A stretch of 64,000 bases of DNA, taken from assembly GCF_000425305.1 (NCBI RefSeq), contig NZ_KE384347.1:64457-128456 (forward strand). The letters run 5' to 3'. The position numbers were made by a program, and so were the translations under genes. How positions within the stretch are numbered: the first letter of the stretch is position 1; each line of letters opens with the position of its first letter. The DNA is from Psychroserpens burtonensis DSM 12212 (GTDB lineage Bacteria > Bacteroidota > Bacteroidia > Flavobacteriales > Flavobacteriaceae). Below are positions 37,920 through 45,743 of this stretch, piece by piece. The notes under the pieces were generated by a model. The model made no database searches, was not told the DNA's origin, and saw only the letters and a list, made by a program, of their open reading frames with translations.

Positions 37920-38292
37920 AGTCACTTTTGAATATGCCATTATTAGAATCGTTCCCAAGGTAGAACGTGAGGAATTCTTTAATGTTGGTGTCCTTCTGTT
38001 TTCTAAACGGAAAAAATTTCTTGGCATCAAATATGAGATTGATCCCGCAAAACTAAATGCTTTTTCAGAGGACTTAGACATAGAGGTTCTTAATGCGTAT
38101 CTAAAAGCTTGGGAGTTAATTTGTGACGGTCATCCAAATGGAGGAACTATAGGAGAATTTGAACTATCTGATAGATTTAGATGGCTTGCAGCTACTAGAA
38201 GCACAATTATTCAAAGTTCTAAGACACATCCTGGTTTATGCGATGATCCAGAAAAAGTATTGGAAAACATATTCAATACCTATGTATTATAA
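37909..38292 (+). CDS. DUF3037 protein
   Basis: A 127-residue cytoplasmic protein. The opening FEYAIIRIVPKVEREEFFNVGVLL and the later RFRWLAATRSTIIQ block are the DUF3037 signature. It overlaps the kinase gene by 11 nt, indicating translational coupling. No function is established. By position it could be a substrate, inhibitor or adaptor of the kinase, which is inference. Confidence 0.85.
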   Translation: MQDKVTFEYAIIRIVPKVEREEFFNVGVLLFSKRKKFLGIKYEIDPAKLNAFSEDLDIEVLNAYLKAWELICDGHPNGGTIGEFELSDRFRWLAATRSTIIQSSKTHPGLCDDPEKVLENIFNTYVL

Positions 38293-38339
38293 CTCTCATT
38301 TAATAGTCACTTAAATAGGACATAATATAGATTTATGCC

Positions 38340-39278
38340 GCTATACCAAATACAAATAGAACACGTGATCTCACGTCCTCAAAAGCAGAACCTAAACCTC
38401 CGATGGTTCTAGAAAGACTAGCGAATGCCTCTGGAGATGGTAAAAATTTCTTGTCTTTTATTAAAAAAAAATATTACCTTATATAGACAAAACCTATCCT
38501 ACAGAACCCTATAAAATGTCAATTGGACATTCCTTTGGTGGTTTATTTGTTATGGATGCGCTTCTTGAAAAGCCTGAATTATTCAATAGTTATATTTCCA
38601 TACATCCTTCAATGTGCTGGGATAATAAAACATTATTTACGACATATAAAAATACTGACCTAGCAGACAATAAGTATAAAAACAAATTCCTGTATTTAGG
38701 AATTGCCAATACCTTAAAAAAAGAATAGATACGATTTCTGTGAGACAAGAAAAAGGGCCAATGGTGCATCATATCACTACAATTTCAAAACAAGGGATCT
38801 TCTAAAAAGCGGAATGAATAATCAACTTTTATTTACGTCCAAATAGTATGAAAATGATATCCATAATTCAGCGCCACTAATTTCAACTTATGACCGTATG
38901 CGATTCATTTTTGATTTTTATCAATTCAATATTGACTATAGTGATCTATTGGATGACAATACCGCCATTGTAAAAGAAATGAAAACACATTATACTAAAG
39001 CCTGGGAAACCCTAGGTTATGAAAATAAACCAGATGAAAGTATGCTTAATCAAATGGGATATCTCCTTTTGGAGACGGAAAAAGTAGATTTTGTTGGTAA
39101 GTTTTTTAAACTCAATGTCGCCTATTATTCCAAAAGCTTTAATGTTTATTATGCTTTAGGGGATTTCTACCTAGCATCTAAACATAAAGATAAGGCGATA
39201 GAAAGTTTCGAAAAAGCCTAAGCAATTAAAGAATATCCAGATTCCATAAAAAACCTAAACCAATTAAAAGCTAATTAA
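38340..39278 (+). pseudogene. Broken esterase-TPR gene
   Basis: Remnant of a putative esterase (Esterase D/Fes-type) with a C-terminal TPR region, a gene type common in Bacteroidota. Pieces in order: AIPNTNRTRDL at 38340, a frameshift in a run of nine A (38463-38471), ILPYIDKTYPTEPYK and the nucleophile elbow GHSFGG, a frameshift near 38715-38728, VRQEKG, a third frameshift near 38795, LLKSG up to a TAG at 38844, a segment with NSAPLISTYD, and a TPR-like part stopped by TAA at 39219 though homology-like codons continue to 39278. The N-terminal hundred or so residues are missing. Three frameshifts plus two stops mean it is not an assembly slip. Confidence 0.85.
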
Positions 39279-40225
39279 TGGCCTAGATACGACAAAACAT
39301 TCCCCTCAATACGGTTTTGGATATCAGAGACATCAGCCTTAACAAAGGCTTCTCCCATAATATTCTCGTAGAGTTCAATATAACGATCGCTCACCATTTT
39401 GATATATGCATCACTCATTTCTGGAACCGTTTGACCGTCGAGACCTTGAAAGTTATTGGCGATTAACCATTGCCTTACAAACTCTTTAGATAGTTGTTTT
39501 TGGGCTTCGTTGTTATCTTGACGTTCTTGGTAACCTTCTGTATAAAAATAACGCGAAGAATCTGGCGTGTGGATTTCATCAATTAAGACGATTTTCCCAT
39601 CCCTTGTTTTTCCGAATTCATACTTTGTATCCACCAAAATCAATCCTCTAGAAGCGGCGATTTCTGTTCCGCGTTGAAAAAGTTTACGTGTATAATCCTC
39701 TAAAACGATATAATCTTCTTCGGAAACGATATGCTTTTTAATAATGTCCTCTCTAGAAATATCTTCATCATGATCTCCCATTTCTGCTTTAGTAGCAGGC
39801 GTAATTATGGGTTCAGGAAATTTATCATTCTCTTTTAATCCTTCTGGCATTGGGACACCACAAAGTATACGTCTACCCGCTTTATATTCACGAGCTGCAT
39901 GACCAGACATATAGCCACGAATCACCATTTCCACTTTAAAAGGTTCACATATATGACCTACAGCCACATTAGGATCTGGAATTGCTGTTAACCAATTAGG
40001 AACTAAATCTTGAGTGGCTTTCATCATGCTCGTTGCAATCTGATTTAGGATTTGACCTTTATAAGGAATTCCTTTTGGCATCACGACATCAAAAGCCGAT
40101 AAACGATCTGTTGCAATCATGACCAACTCTTTATCATTAATATTATAAACAGCCCTTACTTTCCCTTTATAAACACTTTTTTGGTTTGGGAAACTGAAAT
40201 TTGATTCTATTATTGTATTGCTCAT
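39275..40225 (-). CDS. purC: SAICAR synthase (purine synthesis)
   Basis: A 316-residue phosphoribosylaminoimidazole-succinocarboxamide synthase, which joins aspartate to CAIR using ATP in purine biosynthesis. It has the ATP-binding [10 protein letters not shown] start, [10 protein letters not shown], GSAxx-like region [18 protein letters not shown] (read as [10 protein letters not shown] here) and the late [12 protein letters not shown] motif. The length fits the longer Bacteroidota/yeast-type enzyme rather than the 240-residue E. coli form. Its stop overlaps the 3' end of the esterase pseudogene. PhoH lies upstream in the same orientation. Confidence 0.93.
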   Translation of the reverse strand: MSNTIIESNFSFPNQKSVYKGKVRAVYNINDKELVMIATDRLSAFDVVMPKGIPYKGQILNQIATSMMKATQDLVPNWLTAIPDPNVAVGHICEPFKVEMVIRGYMSGHAAREYKAGRRILCGVPMPEGLKENDKFPEPIITPATKAEMGDHDEDISREDIIKKHIVSEEDYIVLEDYTRKLFQRGTEIAASRGLILVDTKYEFGKTRDGKIVLIDEIHTPDSSRYFYTEGYQERQDNNEAQKQLSKEFVRQWLIANNFQGLDGQTVPEMSDAYIKMVSDRYIELYENIMGEAFVKADVSDIQNRIEGNVLSYLGH

Positions 40226-40354
40226 TTTTATCTTTAAACTATCATTACAAGGAGTGAAACGATGAGATCATCTTTTAATAGTTAAAAGATTACTACATTA
40301 CTCATTCATTTTTATTGCATTGAATTCGTGAATCTTTGATTTCGCAAGAATTGG

Positions 40355-41308
40355 TTATTCCCTATTCTCAATACTCCTATACGCCTCTAACACTTTTTTC
40401 ACTAATCTATGACGAATCACATCCTTATCATCAAGGTAAACCATACCAATACCTTCCACATTTTTTAATACGAGAAGGGCTTCCTTTAATCCAGAAATTG
40501 ATCGACGCGGTAAATCGACCTGTCCAGGATCTCCTGTTAATAAGAACTTGGCACTTTTCCCCATACGCGTTAAAAACATTTTCATTTGGGCATGCGTTGT
40601 ATTTTGACCTTCATCTAAAATCACAAAAGCATTATCTAAAGTTCGCCCACGCATAAAAGCTAAAGGAGCAATCTGGATGGTTCCGTTTTCTATGTAACTT
40701 GCTAAACGTTCCGCGGGAATCATATCGCGAAGGGCATCATATAACGGTTGCATGTATGGATCTAGTTTTTCTTTTAAATCGCCTGGAAGAAATCCTAAAT
40801 TCTCGCCAGCCTCAACCGCAGGACGTGTTAAAATGATACGCTTCACTTCTTTTGCTTTCAATGCTTTTACCGCTAAAGCAACTCCTGTATAGGTTTTTCC
40901 TGTTCCTGCAGGACCAATAGCAAATACCATATCATTAGTACGCATACTCTCCACCAATTTACGTTGGTTCACGGTAATCGCTTTAATAATTTTACCGTTA
41001 ACACCATGAATAATCGCTTCTCCACTTTTTTCTGATGTCTTATAGTCATCACTACTATGGCTAGTCAAAACACGTTCTATAACATTTTCATCGATTTTAT
41101 TATAGGTCCCAAAGTGTTTCATCAACATAGTCATGCGACGATCAAACTCTTCGAGTACATCCTCGTCACCATAAGCCTTAATTGTGCTACCTCTGGCAAC
41201 AATTTTAAGTTTAGGAAAGTGTTTTTTAAGTAGTTTGATATGAGCATTTTGAGCTCCAAAAAATTCTTTAGGAGTGATTTCTTCTAGTTCTAAAATAAGT
41301 TCGTTCAA
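40355..41308 (-). CDS. phoH: PhoH family ATPase
   Basis: A 317-residue cytoplasmic P-loop ATPase of the PhoH family. Walker A GPAGTGKT is at 132-139 and the Walker B-like LDEGQN at 231-236; the first 100 residues are the KH-like N-terminal part common in PhoH/YbeZ proteins. YbeZ relatives act with the ribosome-maturation endonuclease YbeY. The start is TTG at 41308: the next upstream in-frame codons reach a TAA without any ATG, and the NELILELEEITPKEFF opening is what I expect of the family in Bacteroidota. Confidence 0.9.
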   Translation of the reverse strand: MNELILELEEITPKEFFGAQNAHIKLLKKHFPKLKIVARGSTIKAYGDEDVLEEFDRRMTMLMKHFGTYNKIDENVIERVLTSHSSDDYKTSEKSGEAIIHGVNGKIIKAITVNQRKLVESMRTNDMVFAIGPAGTGKTYTGVALAVKALKAKEVKRIILTRPAVEAGENLGFLPGDLKEKLDPYMQPLYDALRDMIPAERLASYIENGTIQIAPLAFMRGRTLDNAFVILDEGQNTTHAQMKMFLTRMGKSAKFLLTGDPGQVDLPRRSISGLKEALLVLKNVEGIGMVYLDDKDVIRHRLVKKVLEAYRSIENRE

Positions 41309-41518
41309 AAGCGAGTGGAATTATAAATTAATCTGTTTTGTTTTATTAGTTTTGTAACGAGACTAGATAAGACTCATTTCAACATCTATACTACCAAAAA
41401 TAATTAAACTATTTAATTCTTTAGGTTTCCTTAAGGTTAAAATATGATTAGTTTTTAACAGTTTTATATGAGATTAAAAAATGAGCTATAATAAACTATA
41501 AATTCTTTTGCTTAGCAA

Positions 41519-42355
41519 ATGGCAATCATTACATTAACAACCGATTTTGGAGAAAAAGACCACTTTGCTGGCGCTATAAAAGGTGCTATTTACAGCGAAT
41601 TGCCTGATGTAAGAATTGTTGATATCTCCCATTCTGTAGCCCCATTCAATGTGCCAGAAGCTGCTTACATCATACAAAATGCATACAGTAGTTTCCCAAA
41701 GGGGACTATTCATATGATTGGAATTGATTCTGAGCTCAATCCAGAAAACAAGCACATCGCTGTAAAATTAGACGACCATTATTTCATTTGTGCTAACAAT
41801 GGGATTATGAGTATGATTTGCTCAGAAATTGCGCCACAAAAAATTGTAGAAATTAATATTCATGATCGTGTAGCAAGCAGTTTTCCTGTATTGGATGTAT
41901 TTGTAAATGTAGCTTGCCATATTGCTCGAGGTGGCACTTTAGAAGTTATTGGTAAAATTATTGAAACTATAAAACCAATAAAGAATTTGATTCCGTTTGT
42001 TAGTGAAGAAAGAAGTCAGATTATTGGTAGTGTCATATATATTGATAACTACGGAAATGTGATTACTAACATTAAGCGTAAATTTTTTGAAGATGTACAG
42101 AAAACGCGTACTTACGAAATTTCTGCGCGAAGCTATAAGTTTAAAAAAATATTCGAAAAATATAGTGATGCTATAAATTTTGAAATCCAAGAAGAAAAAC
42201 GCTATGATGAAGGCAAACGATTAGTCGTTTTTAATTCGGCTGGTTATTTGGAAATAGCAGTTTATAAAAGTGATAACGCTACTGTAGGAAGCGCGTCTTC
42301 CCTAATGGGATTGAAGGTCATGGATACTGTGACCGTTAATTTTTCTAAAACTTAG
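41519..42355 (+). CDS. SAM hydroxide adenosyltransferase family protein
   Basis: A 278-residue protein of the DUF62 (SAM hydrolase, chlorinase/fluorinase) family. The start TLTTDFGEKDHFAGAIKG, the VDISHSV segment and the YIDNYGNVITNI motif of the C-terminal domain are diagnostic. Non-halogenating members hydrolyse S-adenosylmethionine to adenosine and methionine. It stands between phoH (divergent) and the gld genes, an order I recall from other Flavobacteriaceae. Confidence 0.92.
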   Translation: MAIITLTTDFGEKDHFAGAIKGAIYSELPDVRIVDISHSVAPFNVPEAAYIIQNAYSSFPKGTIHMIGIDSELNPENKHIAVKLDDHYFICANNGIMSMICSEIAPQKIVEINIHDRVASSFPVLDVFVNVACHIARGGTLEVIGKIIETIKPIKNLIPFVSEERSQIIGSVIYIDNYGNVITNIKRKFFEDVQKTRTYEISARSYKFKKIFEKYSDAINFEIQEEKRYDEGKRLVVFNSAGYLEIAVYKSDNATVGSASSLMGLKVMDTVTVNFSKT

Positions 42356-42431
42356 TACAGAAAAAGAACCGAAGACGCCATACAGAAGACCGAGCCACTA
42401 AAGCCAACAAATAAATACTGAATACTAAAAA

Positions 42432-42728
42432 ATGTTTGTACGAATCGTAAAAATGAGTTTTGCCCCTTCAAGAATTGAAGCGTTTCTTAATAACTTTGAA
42501 TCTCAAAAAAGTAATATTAGAGCCTTTGACGGTTGTGAGTTTTTAGAACTCTATCGCGACAAACACAATACTAATATCTTTTTCACGTATAGTTATTGGC
42601 GAGCCGAAGCTGATTTAGAGAAGTATAGACACTCCGTTTTATTTAAAGGTATCTGGGCTAAAACTAAACCCATGTTTAATGCAAAACCTGAAGCTTGGAG
42701 TGTGGACAAGTTGGCTTCATTAAAGTAA
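42432..42728 (+). CDS. Putative quinol monooxygenase (ABM domain)
   Basis: A 98-residue single-domain protein with the ferredoxin-like ABM fold (antibiotic biosynthesis monooxygenase). It has the MFVRIVKMSF first strand, the FLNNF helix, the CEFLELYRDKHNTNIFFTYS strands and the W-rich C-terminal helix seen in YgiN-like and heme-degrading relatives. The substrate is unknown. Confidence 0.82.
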   Translation: MFVRIVKMSFAPSRIEAFLNNFESQKSNIRAFDGCEFLELYRDKHNTNIFFTYSYWRAEADLEKYRHSVLFKGIWAKTKPMFNAKPEAWSVDKLASLK

Positions 42729-42729
42729 G

Positions 42730-42757
42730 CAGTGCTCAGTCTTCAGTAAGCAGTAAA
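42730..42757. repeat. Four-unit CAGT heptad repeat
   Basis: CAGT occurs at 42730, 42737, 42744 and 42751, exactly 7 bp apart, with variable triplets between (GCT, CTT, AAG, AAA). It lies just after the stop of the monooxygenase gene and before gldF. Confidence 0.6.
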
Positions 42758-42807
42758 AAAATTATATATTCGTGTATTCGTGACAATAAAATAAACATAC
42801 AAACTCA

Positions 42808-43536
42808 ATGCTAGCAATCCTAAAAAAAGAAATAAACACCTTCTTTGCATCACCAATTGGTTATTTGGTGATTGCTGTATTTTTATTACTCAACGGTCTA
42901 TTTCTTTGGTTATTTAAAGGTGATTTCAATGTTCTTGATAACGGCTTCGCCGATTTATCAACCTTCTTTTTATTAGCGCCTTGGATTCTTATTTTTTTAG
43001 TACCAGCAGTCACCATGCGAAGTTTTGCAGATGAAAAAAAACAAGGGACTTTAGAATTATTACTCACAAAACCAATTAGTCATTTAAATATCATTCTAGG
43101 CAAATACTTAGGGGCTTTTGTTTTAATTGTTATGGCTCTAATTCCAACCTTATTATATGTGTTTACCATTTCAAAATTAGGGAATCCAGAAGGCAACCTC
43201 GATATGGGAAATATTATGGGTTCTTATTTTGGACTTTTATTTCTCATAGCAGCGTATACGGCAATTGGTATTTTCACCTCTAGCCTAACCGATAATCAAA
43301 TTGTCGCATTTATTGTCGCTATTTTTCTGTGTTTCTTTTTCTATTTTGGTTTTGAAGGTTTATCAAATTACAATCTATTTGGTGATGCGCTTTACATAGA
43401 AAAATTAGGAATGGAATCACATTTTAAAAGTATGAGTCGTGGTGTTTTAGATACCAGAGACATTATTTACTTTTTGAGTGTTACGGCACTGTTTCTTATA
43501 TTGACCAAATTAAATATTAAACGCGCTAATCAATGA
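42808..43536 (+). CDS. gldF: Gliding-motility ABC transporter permease GldF
   Basis: A 242-residue ABC-2 permease with six helices. The LKKEINTFFASPIGYLVIA opening and EKKQGTLELLLTKP segment are those of GldF, which in Flavobacterium johnsoniae works with GldA (ATPase) and GldG and is needed for gliding. The ATPase gene gldA is not in the window. Its TGA overlaps the ATG of the next gene by 4 nt. In genomes I remember, gldG follows directly; here a 165-codon gene intervenes. Confidence 0.93.
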   Translation: MLAILKKEINTFFASPIGYLVIAVFLLLNGLFLWLFKGDFNVLDNGFADLSTFFLLAPWILIFLVPAVTMRSFADEKKQGTLELLLTKPISHLNIILGKYLGAFVLIVMALIPTLLYVFTISKLGNPEGNLDMGNIMGSYFGLLFLIAAYTAIGIFTSSLTDNQIVAFIVAIFLCFFFYFGFEGLSNYNLFGDALYIEKLGMESHFKSMSRGVLDTRDIIYFLSVTALFLILTKLNIKRANQ

Positions 43537-44030
43537 TGATTATTACCATTCCATTAGTCATTACAATGCTCATCACATTTGTTTTAGTTTTTCTATTTGT
43601 AAAAACGATAGACAAGCGTCTATGGTTAACGTTTTTAGTAAGTGCAGTACTAACGCCTTTGGTCTATTTTTATGCCGTTTACCCTATGATTAATATTTTT
43701 AGCAACTATCATCATGAAAAATATTTTTCTTCAGAATTATGGCAAGATAAACCATCACTACGCTATGAATTATCTGATGACATGATCACTTCGGAAATTT
43801 TAGTTGGCCAATCAAAAACAGCCATTGAATCCCTTTTAGGTAAACACGAATGGTTGTCTTGGGACGACTCTAATAAAGATTATAACAACAATAAATGGAA
43901 TTACGGGTTAGGTTTAGAACCAGGTGCTTTTAATACCGAAAAAGGATGTGTAGAACTATCATTTAAGAATAATAAAGTTGTCGATTTAAGAATATATAAA
44001 GAAGAACAAAAATTGGATGCTAAAGAGTAA
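43533..44030 (+). CDS. Small membrane protein with BamE-like domain, between gldF and gldG
   Basis: A 165-residue protein of no family I can name firmly. Two hydrophobic helices (about 3-24 and 30-52) are followed by a soluble domain with the pattern of BamE/SmpA folds: a GQSKTAIESLLGKHEW turn near 100-117, then a W-N-Y-G-L-G strand and a CVELSFKNNKVVDLRIY hairpin. It overlaps gldF by 4 nt and gldG by 14 nt, so all three should be translated together. It may be an accessory subunit of the Gld ABC complex, or an unrelated gene carried by the operon. Confidence 0.75.
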   Translation: MMIITIPLVITMLITFVLVFLFVKTIDKRLWLTFLVSAVLTPLVYFYAVYPMINIFSNYHHEKYFSSELWQDKPSLRYELSDDMITSEILVGQSKTAIESLLGKHEWLSWDDSNKDYNNNKWNYGLGLEPGAFNTEKGCVELSFKNNKVVDLRIYKEEQKLDAKE

Positions 44031-45690
44031 AAAAAATATCATTGTTATTGTCATTACTTTAGCTGCGCTTGTCGTTGTTAATATCATCTCAAGCTATTTA
44101 TATAAACGTTTTGACTTAACACAAGATCAACGTTATACCCTATCTAATGAAGCGTTAAAAACGGTTGAGGATGTGGATTCTCCATTAATAATTGATGTAT
44201 TTTTAGAAGGTGACTTTCCTTCAGAGTTCAGACGTTTACATGATGAAACACAACAACTACTCGAAGAATTCGCTGTATATAATAGTAATGTCAAGTTTGA
44301 GTTTATCAATCCCTTGGCAGATGAGAAAACAAGGAATCAAAATATACAGCAGTTAGCCCAAAGAGGTTTACAACCCTTTCAAATAAATATTAAGGAGAGT
44401 GGCAAAACATCTCAAGAGGTCATTATCCCATGGGCTTTGGCCAGTTATAATGAACAAACGGTTATTGTTCCTTTGATAAAAAATAAAATAGGCGCTACAG
44501 ATCAAGAACTCGTCAATGGTTCTATTCAAAATTTAGAATATGTTTTTGCCGAAGCATTTAAAAAGCTAGTTACTCCAAAACAAAAAAAGATTGCAGTTTT
44601 AAGAGGAAACGGACAATTACAGGACATCTATGTTGCCGATTTTCTTAAAAAAATGAGCGAACATTATTTTCTCGCACCTTTTACTTTAGACAGTGTAGCC
44701 GGTAATCCACAAAAAACATTAAGTGATATTTCTAATTATGATTTAATCATTTCTGCAAAACCTAGTGAGTCATTTTCCGAAGAAGAAAAATATGTGCTTG
44801 ATCAATATACAATGAACGGTGGAAAAAGTCTTTGGCTAACCGAAAGTATTGTAATGGATCGAGATAGTTTGCTCAACGAGTCTGGACGCGGTATAGCCAT
44901 TATGAAAGAGCTCAATCTCAATGATTTTTTCTTTAAATATGGAGTTCGTATCAATCCTGTAATAGTCAATGATTTGTACTCTGCTCCTATCACGTTAGCG
45001 ATTGGAGAAGGTAGTGATTCTCAATTTCAACCGCTGCAATGGCCTTACTCACCTTTGGCAGCAAGTAACCCAAATCATCCAATTACAACAAATTTAGATC
45101 CTGTGAAATTTGATTTTGCTAGTCAAATAGACACCTTGAAAAATGGTGTTAATAAAACGATCTTATTACGCAGTTCAAAACTATCAAAACTTCAAGGTGT
45201 TCCTAGAGAAATAAATTTAGATGTAGTCACACAAAAACCTAATCCCGAAGATTATAAAGATTCCAATCAAGCATTAGCGGTTTTACTCGAGGGTAAATTT
45301 ACTTCGGTATATGATAAACGTGTGAAGCCTTTTAAAATTTCCGAAGATAAAACGATAAGTAAAGTCACAAAAATGATCATTATCGCAGATGGTGATGTGA
45401 TCAAAAATGAAGTGGTTAGGAACCAACCGCAAGAATTAGGCTTTGAGTTTTTAACGAAACGCAAATTTGGAAATAAAGAGTTTCTTGAAAACGCAGTGAA
45501 CTACCTTTTAAATGATGACGGACTTATAAACATTCGCACTAAAGAAGTAAAATTAGCCTTTTTAGATCCTGAAAAAATTGAAGAACAAAAGACAAAATGG
45601 CAATTTATAAATATTGCTTTACCGTTAATATTGTTAGGTATTTTTGGTTTTATATTTAACTATTTTCGAAGAAAAAAGTACACGAAATAA
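44017..45690 (+). CDS. gldG: Gliding-motility ABC transporter substrate-binding protein GldG
   Basis: A 557-residue protein with one N-terminal helix (about 6-26), a large periplasmic part and a C-terminal helix near 527-549. Sequences such as YKRFDLTQDQRYTLS at the start of the periplasmic region are typical of GldG (ABC-type uncharacterised transport, DUF4350-like). Its ATG lies inside the preceding gene (14-nt overlap). A strong bidirectional terminator closes the operon. Confidence 0.93.
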   Translation: MLKSKKNIIVIVITLAALVVVNIISSYLYKRFDLTQDQRYTLSNEALKTVEDVDSPLIIDVFLEGDFPSEFRRLHDETQQLLEEFAVYNSNVKFEFINPLADEKTRNQNIQQLAQRGLQPFQINIKESGKTSQEVIIPWALASYNEQTVIVPLIKNKIGATDQELVNGSIQNLEYVFAEAFKKLVTPKQKKIAVLRGNGQLQDIYVADFLKKMSEHYFLAPFTLDSVAGNPQKTLSDISNYDLIISAKPSESFSEEEKYVLDQYTMNGGKSLWLTESIVMDRDSLLNESGRGIAIMKELNLNDFFFKYGVRINPVIVNDLYSAPITLAIGEGSDSQFQPLQWPYSPLAASNPNHPITTNLDPVKFDFASQIDTLKNGVNKTILLRSSKLSKLQGVPREINLDVVTQKPNPEDYKDSNQALAVLLEGKFTSVYDKRVKPFKISEDKTISKVTKMIIIADGDVIKNEVVRNQPQELGFEFLTKRKFGNKEFLENAVNYLLNDDGLINIRTKEVKLAFLDPEKIEEQKTKWQFINIALPLILLGIFGFIFNYFRRKKYTK

Positions 45691-45716
45691 AAAGACCACA
45701 TCTACTGTGGTCTTTT
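45690..45716. terminator. Bidirectional terminator between gldG and the subtilase gene
   Basis: A perfect 11-bp stem (45690-45700 with 45706-45716) with a TCTAC loop. A runs on one side and T runs on the other let it serve both converging genes. Confidence 0.85.
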
Positions 45717-45743
45717 TAAATTGTACATGAAATACTTTAAACT

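Noticed and set aside
39275-39278. Functional overlap of purC with a plus-strand gene
   Set aside because: The plus-strand partner is the tail of a pseudogene, so the overlap has no coding meaning.
40336-40656. A 106-codon plus-strand frame opposite phoH
   Set aside because: It is fully inside the phoH coding region on the other strand, and the phoH frame carries all family motifs.
44017-44030. Frameshift between the small membrane gene and gldG
   Set aside because: Both proteins are complete; the 14-nt overlap is a normal out-of-frame overlap with a good ATG for gldG.
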